From positions 806,001 to 870,000 of the forward strand of contig NZ_SJSL01000001.1 in assembly GCF_004331695.1 (NCBI RefSeq): a stretch of DNA of 64,000 nucleotides. The letters run 5' to 3'. This document shows, piece after piece, positions 50,762 to 59,592 of this stretch. Under the pieces are notes generated by a model, which saw nothing but the letters and a program-made list of their open reading frames with translations, had not been told where the DNA came from and did not search any database. The position numbers and the translations under genes were made by a program. Source of the DNA: Pedobacter psychroterrae (GTDB lineage: Bacteria > Bacteroidota > Bacteroidia > Sphingobacteriales > Sphingobacteriaceae). Numbering within the stretch: position 1 is the first letter of the stretch; the number at the start of each line of letters is the position of its first letter.

Positions 50762-52924
50762 TTATTGCTTTTCCTGGTTCTTTTCCTGTTCCTTTTGTTT
50801 TCTGCGTTCTTCCCGCTGTTGCTGCCTGATTTCTTTTCTGGTTTTTGGCAGGGTATCCATCTTCAGCTGAGGCTTGACGAGGGTGTCTTTTTTCTGGCCT
50901 CCAAATAAGCGGTCAAATAGTGTTTTCGATTCATCCTGTGTTTCTATTACAGGCAGCGGGTCGTCATTGTCAAATGCATTGGTATCTATTGTGGTAGAAT
51001 CAGGTAAAAGGTACTGTCTTAATCCTTCACGTAAATGCACATTATAAAAGCCGTATCCACTGGTATCGGGTGAAGTAAGGCCTCTTTTTGCCATGATATT
51101 TCCAATATACTTAAAATATGGATACAGGTAATCCTTTAATCCACCATCCCCTCTGAATTTATAGAGTGCTATTTTAGGACGGGGAACGATATTCGCCAAA
51201 AATATCCCTTCACCGATGTTGAGTTCTGCCGGGCTTTTCCCAAAGTAGTGCCTGGTTGCTTCGCCAATACCATACACGTTCTGCCCCATTTCAATGATAT
51301 TAAAATAAACTTCCAGCATCCTGTTTTTGGTAATCAGGTTGTTGTTTTCTATTAACCAGACAATCAGGATTTCTTCTGCTTTACGGGCAAGGGTCTTTTG
51401 CCGGCTTAAAAAAACATTTTTCACCAACTGCATGGAGATGGTACTGCCGCCTCTTACAAACTTGCTTTCTTTGAAGTTCACCGCAAATGATTTTCGGATT
51501 GACTCCTGTACAAAGCCCTTATGTGTAAAAAAGGAGGGGTCTTCGGAGGTTAATATGGCATTTTTGAAATTGCTGGAAACTTCTGACAGCGGTGTGAAAT
51601 TGGGATTTGAAGGGCCAATGACAATATCCCGCATAGGTTTTCCGCGCTCATAAGGTGTGTATATAAAATCCTTATTTATTTTCTGAAGGTTGGTTTTGCC
51701 CCATTTCAGAATCTTGAAGTTATTTGGAGTAAGGGCAGAGTTGAATTTGACACTGTCCGGAATAGATGTATCCAGGTGAAAGGACAGGTCATATGTCACC
51801 TTTCCGCTCACCTTTAAGCCCTCAAGTGACTCAAATAATCCTTGTGGAAAAGAGCTGAGCATATCCTGTGCATTTTGTTCGGGGGCATGCAGCTTTACTT
51901 CATATATTTTATTGGGAGAAAGGGTGTATTTTAAATAGGGGTGTATAAAGGCATTTTTCAGCAAGACAGTTGAGGAGCTGTCCAGTGCAATGTAATTGGA
52001 GCCGATCAGCATATTCGCGTCTATCATAGCCTCCGGTACCACGATGTCATTTGATGCAATCTTGGGGTGGTTGATGAGCAGGTTGCTAACCGACCATGAG
52101 CCGGCAATCATGAAGTCGTCACCCTGGTACTCCGCACTCTTCATTTCTGTACGTACTGTATCAAAGCTAAATTTTGCACGAAGTTTATTGTTCAGATAAG
52201 GAAGCTCAACTTGTTTACCCTCAGCAAATAGTTTTACATCCAGTTGCTTTTTTCCTGGGTTTACATGCCCGTTTAAATGCCATACAGCGGCTGTTTCATT
52301 AACCAGGATGGTAGAATTTAAATCACCTCCATCAATCGTGGCGGTAGTTGTCAGGAAGCTAAGTTTGGCGGTATCATTGTCATTTATCTTCAGCATCAGC
52401 TCCTTGATCTCCATATTATCAGGAATCTTGTATAGAAACTGGTTAAGGAGGTTGTGGGCGAGTTCTCCCAGATCTACCTTTGATTTGGTGGTAGTGCTGT
52501 CTTTCTTTTTACGCTTGAGTATAAAATCCAGATTGCTTAATGAGTCTTTAAAAACAATGTTTATTCTTCCGGTATTCAGAATTACCTGGGAAAGTTTAAC
52601 ATCACCAAAAATCAGGGGAAACAATTTTACCCCGACGGTGATGTCATTAATGGTAGAAAGTGTGTCTCTGTCTTTGGGTACAACAGAAATATTTTTCATG
52701 TTGACCGTGCTTAATCCGCTGAACCCGGCCTCTCCAATCTTTAATTCCAGTCCGTAGCTTTTATCAGCCTTGTCTATGACCTTTGCGATCATTTTCTTTA
52801 GTAAGCTCTCTCTCTTGTTGTATGCGATAGTGGCAAGGATGGTAAAAAGTAACAGTATTGTTCCTATAACCCATGCGCCAATCTTTAGATATTTTTTAGG
52901 AATGTTAATTTTTGGAAGATGCAT
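50762..52924 (-). CDS. AsmA-like protein fused to GT51 peptidoglycan transglycosylase domain
   Basis: The 720-residue protein has a short basic N-terminus, one membrane helix (about 14-34), then a beta-rich region of about 380 residues resembling AsmA-type proteins (LELKIGEAGFSGLSTVNMKNISVVP, VKLSQVILNTGRINIVF). After about residue 440 is a GT51 domain: LTSEDPSFFTHKGF (catalytic Glu), RGGSTISMQLVKNVF, and NRMLEVYFNIIEMGQNVYGIGEATRHYFGKSPAEL. There is no transpeptidase domain. The C-terminus (about 660-720) is low complexity and highly charged. It would polymerise glycan strands at the inner membrane while the AsmA-like part spans periplasm. Confidence 0.85.
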   Translation of the reverse strand: MHLPKINIPKKYLKIGAWVIGTILLLFTILATIAYNKRESLLKKMIAKVIDKADKSYGLELKIGEAGFSGLSTVNMKNISVVPKDRDTLSTINDITVGVKLFPLIFGDVKLSQVILNTGRINIVFKDSLSNLDFILKRKKKDSTTTKSKVDLGELAHNLLNQFLYKIPDNMEIKELMLKINDNDTAKLSFLTTTATIDGGDLNSTILVNETAAVWHLNGHVNPGKKQLDVKLFAEGKQVELPYLNNKLRAKFSFDTVRTEMKSAEYQGDDFMIAGSWSVSNLLINHPKIASNDIVVPEAMIDANMLIGSNYIALDSSSTVLLKNAFIHPYLKYTLSPNKIYEVKLHAPEQNAQDMLSSFPQGLFESLEGLKVSGKVTYDLSFHLDTSIPDSVKFNSALTPNNFKILKWGKTNLQKINKDFIYTPYERGKPMRDIVIGPSNPNFTPLSEVSSNFKNAILTSEDPSFFTHKGFVQESIRKSFAVNFKESKFVRGGSTISMQLVKNVFLSRQKTLARKAEEILIVWLIENNNLITKNRMLEVYFNIIEMGQNVYGIGEATRHYFGKSPAELNIGEGIFLANIVPRPKIALYKFRGDGGLKDYLYPYFKYIGNIMAKRGLTSPDTSGYGFYNVHLREGLRQYLLPDSTTIDTNAFDNDDPLPVIETQDESKTLFDRLFGGQKKDTLVKPQLKMDTLPKTRKEIRQQQREERRKQKEQEKNQEKQ

Positions 52925-53027
52925 ACCGTATAACAGCTAATTTAGCTAACGTTTAATTCAAATGTTTATTTCGTGTTAAAATTACACTTAAAAAGCTTAA
53001 TCTCAATTAATGTGCGTTAGTTTTATC

Positions 53028-53035
53028 TAAATTTG
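53028..53035 (+). promoter_or_regulatory. -7 element of mrp
   Basis: TAAATTTG matches the consensus and ends 5 nt before the mrp ATG, so the transcript may be leaderless. No clear -33 TTG is seen. Confidence 0.5.
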
Positions 53036-53040
53036 TAACG

Positions 53041-54114
53041 ATGACAATTTATCCAGAACAAGTTCTTGCTGCTTTGAGGAATGTAGAGGATCCGGATCTT
53101 AAAAAAGACCTGGTGACTTTAAATATGATCAAGGATCTTAAAATAGATGGAAATAATGTCAGCTTTACCCTGGAGCTGACCACGCCCGCCTGTCCAATGA
53201 AAGATATGCTTAAAAATGCGTGCAACAATGCCGTTAAGCACTTTGTTGACCAGCAGGCAGAAGTGACAATCAATGTAACCTCAAGGGTAACCAGACCAAT
53301 GGATACTACCCAGTTGAAGGCGATCAGAAACATTGTGCTTGTTTCTTCCGGTAAAGGGGGGGTAGGTAAGTCTACGGTAGCCAGTAACCTGGCCATCGCT
53401 TTATCGGCCGATGGAGCAAAAGTAGGCTTAATAGATGCCGATATTTATGGTCCATCTGTTCCAACCATGTTTGACCTAGTTGGTGCAAAGCCCGGCGCAA
53501 GAGAAACAGAAGAAGGGAAAACGCTGATCCTTCCAATAGAGAAATATGGGATAAAGCTGCTTTCACTTGGTTTTTTTGCAGATCCTGACCAGCCTGTGCC
53601 CTGGAGGGGCCCAATGGCTTCAAATGCTGTTAAACAATTATTTAACGATGCGGACTGGGGTGAACTGGACTACCTTATCGTAGATCTTCCTCCGGGTACG
53701 GGAGATATCCACATTACCATAACACAAAGTTTTCCTATAGCAGGGGCTGTAATCGTCACCACACCACAGCAAGTGGCCCTGGCAGATACGCGCAAAGGAC
53801 TGGCCATGTTCCGGATGCCCGGTATCAATATTCCGGTGCTGGGCGTGATTGAGAATATGGCTTATTTTACACCGGACGAACTACCGGAGAACAAATACTA
53901 TATTTTTGGTAAAGACGGAGGTAAATTGCTCGCCGAATCATTTGAGGTACCTTTTTTAGGAGAGATACCCATTGTACAGAGCATCACAGAGGCAGGTGAT
54001 AATGGGACACCGATTGCGCTGAATAAGGAGAGCCTGCTTTCGGTTTCCTTTGCTACGCTAGCGAGAAAAGTAGCCCAGCAAATTGCTATTAATAACGCAC
54101 AAACTGCTATTTAG
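53041..54114 (+). CDS. Mrp/NBP35-family ATP-binding iron-sulfur carrier
   Basis: The 357-residue protein has an N-terminal MIP18/DUF59 domain (about 1-85, VEDPDLKKDLVTLNMIKDL and TTPACPMKDML) and a deviant Walker A P-loop NTPase domain with SSGKGGVGKSTVASN (about 102-116), DADIYGPSVP and LDYLIVDLPPGTGD. Unlike some homologues I see no CxxC pair near the C-terminus, which affects how the Fe-S cluster would bind. It donates or assembles Fe-S clusters. A NifU-like gene follows by 40 nt, supporting an Fe-S role. Confidence 0.94.
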   Translation: MTIYPEQVLAALRNVEDPDLKKDLVTLNMIKDLKIDGNNVSFTLELTTPACPMKDMLKNACNNAVKHFVDQQAEVTINVTSRVTRPMDTTQLKAIRNIVLVSSGKGGVGKSTVASNLAIALSADGAKVGLIDADIYGPSVPTMFDLVGAKPGARETEEGKTLILPIEKYGIKLLSLGFFADPDQPVPWRGPMASNAVKQLFNDADWGELDYLIVDLPPGTGDIHITITQSFPIAGAVIVTTPQQVALADTRKGLAMFRMPGINIPVLGVIENMAYFTPDELPENKYYIFGKDGGKLLAESFEVPFLGEIPIVQSITEAGDNGTPIALNKESLLSVSFATLARKVAQQIAINNAQTAI

Positions 54115-54154
54115 TAAATTTTTACTATTTTTATACTTTAAAAAATATTAACCG

Positions 54155-54400
54155 ATGAATTTAACAGAACAAGTTGAGCAAGCATTAGAATCCATCAGAC
54201 CATATTTAATAGCCGATGGTGGAGATGTTGCCGTAGAAGAGATTACGCCGGAGAATGTAGTTAAATTAAAATTGTTGGGTAATTGTGGTTCCTGCAAAAT
54301 GAGCTTTATGACGATGAAAGCAGGAATTGAGCAGGCAATAATGAAGGCTGTACCCGAGATTACTGCTGTAGTTGCCGTTAATTTAGCAGAACCGGTATAA
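54155..54400 (+). CDS. NifU C-terminal domain protein (Fe-S scaffold)
   Basis: The 81-residue protein is a stand-alone NifU-like C-terminal domain with GNCGSCKMSFMTMKAGIEQAI, where the CxxC (C49, C52 by count) can carry a 4Fe-4S cluster. It acts as a scaffold or carrier in iron-sulfur assembly. It lies 40 nt after the Mrp gene, and the two form one functional unit. Length and motif fit the Nfu family exactly. Confidence 0.95.
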   Translation: MNLTEQVEQALESIRPYLIADGGDVAVEEITPENVVKLKLLGNCGSCKMSFMTMKAGIEQAIMKAVPEITAVVAVNLAEPV

Positions 54401-54442
54401 ATGATTTAACACAATTTAACAAGCCGTTACCTTAGATAGCGC

Positions 54443-54450
54443 TATTTTTG
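54443..54450 (+). promoter_or_regulatory. -7 element of the carboxypeptidase-like gene
   Basis: TATTTTTG ends 4 nt before ATG 54455, the same spacing as at lpxD. A leaderless transcript is likely. No clear -33 element. Confidence 0.5.
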
Positions 54451-54454
54451 TAAT

Positions 54455-55096
54455 ATGAAGTATTCGCTCAGTATATTATTGCTTCTTTTTACTTCCCTGG
54501 CATTTGGACAACAAATTAACCCGGAAAAGAAATTGATCCAATTTTCGGGAATCATTACCGATGTGGACAGCAATACTGTTGTGCCCTATGTAACTGTTAC
54601 CAACCTGACGAACAAAGGGCAGCGATACGCCGCCAATTATAAAGGTTTTTTTTCATTTACGGCTTATACTGGTGATACGGTCTCCTATTCGGCAGTAGGA
54701 TACAGAGAGCAACTGTATATTATACCAGCAGAGATCAGTGATACAAAGTTTACCGCCATGATCAAACTCAAGTCGGAGATTATTAACCTTCCGATGGTGC
54801 GGGTATACCCATGGGCCACAGTAGAAGATTTTACCAGGGATTTTATGTCTATGAAGGTTGCCGATGACGATTACGCAATCGCCTTAAAAAATCTTTCAAG
54901 AGAAAGCATTAGCGGGATGATACTCACACTTCCAAGAGATGGGGGCGAAATTCAGAGTACCAATTATAGGTTAAACCATGACAGGGCCTTAAATAAAAAT
55001 ATGGTACAGACCAATCCGTTACTGAACCCTTTTGCATGGGGTAAGCTTATGCAGTCTATCTTTAAAGGAGATAAGAGTAGGAGCAGCGATAATTAG
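54455..55096 (+). CDS. Exported protein with carboxypeptidase regulatory-like domain
   Basis: The 213-residue protein has a signal peptide (ending SLAFGQQ) and one carboxypeptidase-D-regulatory-like beta-sandwich domain (about 28-108): IQFSGIITDVDSNTVVPYVTVTNL, NYKGFFSFTAYTGDTVSYSAVGYRE. This domain is often the N-terminal plug-side module of TonB-dependent receptors, but here no receptor follows. The rest (about 115-213) is polar with no recognisable motif. Location is probably periplasmic or outer-membrane attached. Its stop overlaps the convergent def gene by 4 nt. Confidence 0.85.
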   Translation: MKYSLSILLLLFTSLAFGQQINPEKKLIQFSGIITDVDSNTVVPYVTVTNLTNKGQRYAANYKGFFSFTAYTGDTVSYSAVGYREQLYIIPAEISDTKFTAMIKLKSEIINLPMVRVYPWATVEDFTRDFMSMKVADDDYAIALKNLSRESISGMILTLPRDGGEIQSTNYRLNHDRALNKNMVQTNPLLNPFAWGKLMQSIFKGDKSRSSDN

Positions 55097-55650
55097 CGTC
55101 GCCTGCTCTGATTCGGGAAACGCATCTTATAGTCAGCCTTGATATATCCTTTGGAAATTGCGTCGAGTTTACTTTTAAGCATTCTTTTGCGCAACAAGCC
55201 CAGTTTATCAGTAAATAGCGTTCCTTGTATGTGGTCGTATTCATGCTGTATCACTCTGGCAGGCATTCCTGTCACCTCCTCTTCATGCAGTTCCCAGTTT
55301 TCATCATAGTATTTAATTCGGACATTTGGTTTACGCATCACATCTTCGCGAATATCAGGAATACTAAGGCAGCCCTCATTAAATGCCCAGGGTTCTCCTG
55401 TTTCTTCCAGGATCTCCGCATTGATAAACACCTTTTTAAAACGGTCTTTCTCATCATCACCACCTGTATCAACAATGAAAAGCCTGATGGGCAATCCAAT
55501 CTGGGGAGCAGCAAGTCCAACACCACTGGCATTGTACATGGTCTCAAACATATTGCTGATCAACAGGTGTAAGTTCGGGTATGTCTCTTCAATTGGAGCG
55601 CACACTTTTTTCAAAACCGGATCTCCGTATGCAACGATGGGTAATTTCAT
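55093..55650 (-). CDS. def: Peptide deformylase
   Basis: Def removes the N-formyl group from new proteins. The 185-residue enzyme has the three family motifs: GVGLAAPQIG (about 46-55), EGCLSIP (about 96-102) with the metal Cys, and QHEYDHIQG (about 139-147) with the HExxH metal site. It is preceded on the minus strand by the M16 peptidase gene with 41 bp between, and convergent with the carboxypeptidase-like gene. Confidence 0.97.
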   Translation of the reverse strand: MKLPIVAYGDPVLKKVCAPIEETYPNLHLLISNMFETMYNASGVGLAAPQIGLPIRLFIVDTGGDDEKDRFKKVFINAEILEETGEPWAFNEGCLSIPDIREDVMRKPNVRIKYYDENWELHEEEVTGMPARVIQHEYDHIQGTLFTDKLGLLRKRMLKSKLDAISKGYIKADYKMRFPNQSRRR

Positions 55651-55691
55651 CTAAATCTATTAATGATTGTTATGGTACAAAAATACAAATA

Positions 55692-56921
55692 TTACCCTAA
55701 AGGATAAAAAGTAAGCGAACTAAGATTGCCTTCGTTTAATATTTCGTTGGAAATATCTGCTATTTCGGCTTTAGTAACGGCTTGTATTTTATTAAAAATG
55801 GTTTCTAAACTGTCTATCCTGTCATAGTCCATCAGGTTTTTTGCCATGGAAATTACCAACCCAATGCGGTTTTCTTCGCCAAGTGCAATTTGTCCGATAA
55901 ATTTGTTTTTGGCCTTTTGAAGCTGTACTTCCGTCAGGGGGTTTTCTCTCAGTTTTTTAAATTCTTTAAAAATAAGCTGAAGCGCCCTGTCCACTTTTTC
56001 TTTATCAGTACCAAAATATAAAGTAAAAATGCCGGTGTCTGTGAGCGGACTAAAGGATGTTTCAATGGTATAGGCAATTCCATGTTTCTCCCTGATTTGG
56101 AGATTGAGAACAGAGCTCATTCCTGTTCCTCCAAAATGGTTGTTGAGCAGCAGTAATCCTGTTTTGTAAGGATGATGAAGTGAATATGCCTGGGTGCCCA
56201 GTACAGCATGAGCTTGTTGGATAGGCTTATTGAGTATTTTTGAGACTACAGGTGATTTCTCCGGTGCTTTTCGGGAGGAGGTGTGTAAATTTTCCTTTAT
56301 TTCGGCATAGTATCTGGTGCTAATTTTCAGGAATTTATTTAAAGAATAATTACCTAATACAGCCACTACAATTCTGTCAGTATGGTAGTTTTCGCTGATA
56401 AACTGATAGATATCTTTTTGAGTGATTTTAGAAACACTTTCTGTTGTCCCCAGGATATTCTGCCCCAATGAATGGCCGGCCCATACTAAATCTTCAAAAT
56501 CATCATAAATAGCTTCCTCTGGTTGATCCAGATAAGACGCAATTTCATCCAGTATTACACTCTTTTCTTTTTCCATTTCATCCACTGGAAAAGTAGAATG
56601 AAAAACAATGTCATTAAAAAGCTCTAATGTCCTGTCGAGATAAGGATTCAGAAAAGAAGCATGAATACAGGTATATTCTTTTGTAGTATAAGCATTAAGA
56701 TCTGCTCCAACGCTTTCCAGCCTGTTCAGAATCTGATTCGTATTTCTTTTTTCCGTGCGCTTAAAGATCAGGTGCTCAATAAAGTGGGCCATTCCTGGCT
56801 TTTCTTCTTTTTCATCTCTGGACCCGCTGTTGATGATGATACATGCATGAGATATTGCGGATGCCGAAGGCACATGAAGTAAGCGAATGCCGTTTGGCAA
56901 GGTGTGAACATTATATTCCAT
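55692..56921 (-). CDS. M16-family zinc peptidase
   Basis: The 409-residue protein has the inverted zinc motif HFIEH (about residues 46-50 in GMAHFIEHLIFKRT) and the third ligand Glu in EKSVILDEI (about 120-128). The second half (about 200-400) is the inactive M16 C-domain. A single chain of about 410 residues is the mitochondrial-processing-peptidase-like or PqqL-short type, acting in the cytoplasm; there is no signal peptide. The substrate is unknown. Start fits an ATG at 56921. Confidence 0.94.
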   Translation of the reverse strand: MEYNVHTLPNGIRLLHVPSASAISHACIIINSGSRDEKEEKPGMAHFIEHLIFKRTEKRNTNQILNRLESVGADLNAYTTKEYTCIHASFLNPYLDRTLELFNDIVFHSTFPVDEMEKEKSVILDEIASYLDQPEEAIYDDFEDLVWAGHSLGQNILGTTESVSKITQKDIYQFISENYHTDRIVVAVLGNYSLNKFLKISTRYYAEIKENLHTSSRKAPEKSPVVSKILNKPIQQAHAVLGTQAYSLHHPYKTGLLLLNNHFGGTGMSSVLNLQIREKHGIAYTIETSFSPLTDTGIFTLYFGTDKEKVDRALQLIFKEFKKLRENPLTEVQLQKAKNKFIGQIALGEENRIGLVISMAKNLMDYDRIDSLETIFNKIQAVTKAEIADISNEILNEGNLSSLTFYPLG

Positions 56922-56956
56922 TCAGCGGCAAAGGTACACAGAAAAATATCATCCGA

Positions 56957-57412
56957 TTATAATTTTTCAGTATCGGGGAATTGGAGATTTAACGCATCAA
57001 TAACCTTTTGTTTAGTTGGCCTGGTCATGATAAATACGATTAATATAATGGTTGCTATGACAAGATATACCGCATTTCCTGACATTAAAAAAGCAATTAT
57101 ATTTAATAAGGCGGGAGCTTCTATAAATGCACAACGGACTATGAACGCGGATTGATAAGCGGTAATTTTCTCGCCGCCGCTGCTCACATGATCTATGGAG
57201 CTGATGCTTTTGTTGAACATATAGAATCCTACCGCTAAAGATATTAAAGCCAGGATGGGAAACAAAGGAAAATAAGGATCACTAGCATCTATAGAGACGG
57301 TAAAATGTATACGGTCTTTGCGCATGATCAGGGCTACAATAGCAAAGCCAGCTATCGCAGTACAAAATGCAGTATGGATTACCTGCATGGATTTGAGTTT
57401 AGAAGGGTTCAT
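56957..57412 (-). CDS. Four-helix membrane protein, function unknown
   Basis: From ATG 57412 the 151-residue protein has about four membrane helices (about 8-24, 48-66, 92-112, 116-134) and a cytoplasmic C-terminus (TRPTKQKVIDALNLQFPD). I do not recognise a family. Upstream in-frame codons to 57463 would add 17 residues that overlap the promoter region and are not chosen. It diverges from htpG across 119 bp that contains the TGTCAA palindrome. Confidence 0.8.
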   Translation of the reverse strand: MNPSKLKSMQVIHTAFCTAIAGFAIVALIMRKDRIHFTVSIDASDPYFPLFPILALISLAVGFYMFNKSISSIDHVSSGGEKITAYQSAFIVRCAFIEAPALLNIIAFLMSGNAVYLVIATIILIVFIMTRPTKQKVIDALNLQFPDTEKL

Positions 57413-57457
57413 TTTTAGTGATTTATAAGTCAAGGTAAATATTTCTTTTAAAATAGC

Positions 57458-57470
57458 TGTCAATTTGACA
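57458..57470. promoter_or_regulatory. Palindrome between htpG and the divergent membrane-protein gene
   Basis: TGTCAA-T-TTGACA is a perfect 13-nt palindrome. It is not CIRCE-like. It could be an operator shared by htpG and the divergent gene, or chance. Confidence 0.35.
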
Positions 57471-57531
57471 ACAAAATGAGTTTGGAATAAGCATTGATAG
57501 TGTGGCTATGTACTTAAAAATGAGTTAACAT

Positions 57532-59421
57532 ATGAGCATAGAAGAAAAAGGAACCATATCCATTCACACGGAGAACATTTTCCCGATCATCAAGAAATTC
57601 CTGTATTCAGACAACGAGATCTTTTTAAGAGAGCTTGTATCCAATGCCGTTGATGCGGTACAAAAAATCAAACGTCTTGCAGCCCTTGGCCAATATAGCG
57701 GTGAACTGGGTAATCCTCTTGTAGAAGTGGCCCTGGATAAAGAGAAAAAGACCATCACCATTTCTGATAACGGACTTGGGATGACTGCAGAAGAAATAAA
57801 GAAATACATCAACCAGGTAGCATTCTCAGGGGCAAGCGAATTTGTAGAGAAGTTTAAAGATGCCAAAGATGCCAATGAAATCATAGGCAAGTTTGGACTG
57901 GGCTTTTATTCTGCCTTTATGGTGTCTGACCTGGTAGAGATCCAGACCCTGTCCTACCAGGAAGGTGCCGAACCTGCGCGTTGGGTATGTGACGGAAGTA
58001 CTACTTTTGAGATCACTGAAGGAAGCAGAACGACTAGAGGAACAGATATCATCCTGCACGTCAATGCAGAGTCGGAAGAATTCTTAGAAACGTTCAAGCT
58101 GGAAGGCATTCTGGATAAATACGGCAAATTCCTGCCAGTGCCTATTAAGTTTGGCACGAAGACGGAACAGGAGCCGGATGGCGAAGATGAAGAAGGAAAA
58201 CCTAAGTCAAAGAGCGTAGAGACAGACAATATCATCAATACAACTAATCCTATCTGGACAAAAGCACCTGCAGATTTGTCAGACGAAGATTACCTGGCTT
58301 TTTATAAGCAGTTGTATCCTTTTTCTGAGGATCCGTTGTTCTGGATCCATCTGAATGTAGACTATCCTTTTAATTTGACCGGGGTATTGTACTTTCCTAA
58401 GCTGAAGAACGATTTTGAGATGCAGCGTAATAAGATCAGGCTGTTTTCACGCCAGGTATTCATTACCGATGAGGTGAAAGACATTGTGCCTGAATTTTTA
58501 ATGCTGCTGCATGGAGTGATTGATTCTCCTGATATTCCACTGAATGTATCGAGAAGCTTTTTGCAGGCAGACAGCAATGTTAAAAAGATAAACAGCTATA
58601 TCACGAAAAAAGTAGCGGATAAACTTCAGGAACTATACAATAAAGACCGTAAAGCTTATGAAGAAAAGTGGACTGACATTGGCCTGTTTGTAAAATACGG
58701 GATGGTGAGTGAAGAGAAGTTTAATGATAAGGCAAAAGATTTTGCCCTGCTTACCAATACCAAAAATGAACATTATACTTTAGAAGAGTATCATGATAAA
58801 GTAAAGGACTTTCAGTTGGACAAGAACGGGCAGGTTGTGTACATCTATTCAAATGATCCGGCAAAACAGGATAGCTTTATTCAGTCAGCAAATAAACTTG
58901 AATATGATGTGCTTTTGATGAATTCGCCTATTGACAATCATTTTGTTCAGCACCTGGAGCAGAAGCTGGAGAAAACAGCGTTAAAACGCGTGGATTCCAG
59001 TGTTGCGAGCAAGCTGATAGATAAAGATGACCAGGTGGAGTCTGTGCTGACAGAAGATCAGTCTAAAAAAGTAAAAGAAGTTTTCGAAAAAGCAATCAGT
59101 AAGCCGGGCTATACGGTGGAAATTGTAGGGCTGAACCCTGAAGAACTCCCGGTTACGATCACCATGGACGAGTTTATGCGGAGGATGAAAGATATGGCGC
59201 AAATGGGTGGAGGAATGGGCTTTTATGGCAATATGCCAGACAGCTACAAGGTGGCCATCAACGGCAACCACAAATTGGTGGCTAAGATTCTTTCGGCCGG
59301 CGATGAAGATACACAGGCTAAACTTGCCAGACAGGCAGTAGACCTTGCGCTACTTGCTCAGGGGATGCTGACCGGAGCAGAGCTTACGGCTTTTGTAAGC
59401 AGAAGTGTAGAGCTGATCTAA
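57532..59421 (+). CDS. htpG: Hsp90-family chaperone HtpG
   Basis: The 629-residue chaperone has the Hsp90 ATPase domain: FLRELVSNAVDA (about 28-39), ITISDNGLGMTAEEI, FGLGFYSAFMV and a Bergerat fold ATP site. The middle domain (about 230-470) includes FVKYGMVSEEKF, and a C-terminal dimerisation domain follows. The charged linker typical of eukaryotic Hsp90 is absent but a short acidic stretch (EPDGEDEEGKPKSK, about 208-221) occurs. No heat-shock promoter or CIRCE element is seen. A strong terminator follows. Confidence 0.97.
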   Translation: MSIEEKGTISIHTENIFPIIKKFLYSDNEIFLRELVSNAVDAVQKIKRLAALGQYSGELGNPLVEVALDKEKKTITISDNGLGMTAEEIKKYINQVAFSGASEFVEKFKDAKDANEIIGKFGLGFYSAFMVSDLVEIQTLSYQEGAEPARWVCDGSTTFEITEGSRTTRGTDIILHVNAESEEFLETFKLEGILDKYGKFLPVPIKFGTKTEQEPDGEDEEGKPKSKSVETDNIINTTNPIWTKAPADLSDEDYLAFYKQLYPFSEDPLFWIHLNVDYPFNLTGVLYFPKLKNDFEMQRNKIRLFSRQVFITDEVKDIVPEFLMLLHGVIDSPDIPLNVSRSFLQADSNVKKINSYITKKVADKLQELYNKDRKAYEEKWTDIGLFVKYGMVSEEKFNDKAKDFALLTNTKNEHYTLEEYHDKVKDFQLDKNGQVVYIYSNDPAKQDSFIQSANKLEYDVLLMNSPIDNHFVQHLEQKLEKTALKRVDSSVASKLIDKDDQVESVLTEDQSKKVKEVFEKAISKPGYTVEIVGLNPEELPVTITMDEFMRRMKDMAQMGGGMGFYGNMPDSYKVAINGNHKLVAKILSAGDEDTQAKLARQAVDLALLAQGMLTGAELTAFVSRSVELI

Positions 59422-59446
59422 GTTTTTCATTGTTTAAAAATAGGAG

Positions 59447-59479
59447 CCCCCGCTATATATTTTGCATAGCGGGGGTTTT
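59447..59479 (+). terminator. Intrinsic terminator after htpG
   Basis: CCCCCGCTAT (59447-59456) pairs perfectly with ATAGCGGGGG (59466-59475) around a 9-nt loop, followed by TTTT. The strongest terminator in the window by GC content. Confidence 0.93.
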
Positions 59480-59543
59480 GTTTAGATATTATTTGAAATC
59501 TATTGTAGCGTTTATCTGCCTTCATGCGTTTTAATACAAAAGA

Positions 59544-59559
59544 GTTAATGGCCGTTAAC
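59544..59559 (+). promoter_or_regulatory. Palindrome upstream of the DUF4397 gene
   Basis: GTTAATGGCCGTTAAC is a near-perfect 16-nt palindrome (one mismatch pair) 33 nt before the ATG. No good -7 element is identified nearby. A possible operator. Confidence 0.35.
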
Positions 59560-59592
59560 CTATTGTTTTATTAAAAAATTTAAAATCTCATC

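Noticed and set aside
57413..57531. CIRCE heat-shock operator before htpG
   Set aside because: The TTAGCACTC/GAGTGCTAA pattern is absent; only an unrelated TGTCAA palindrome is present.
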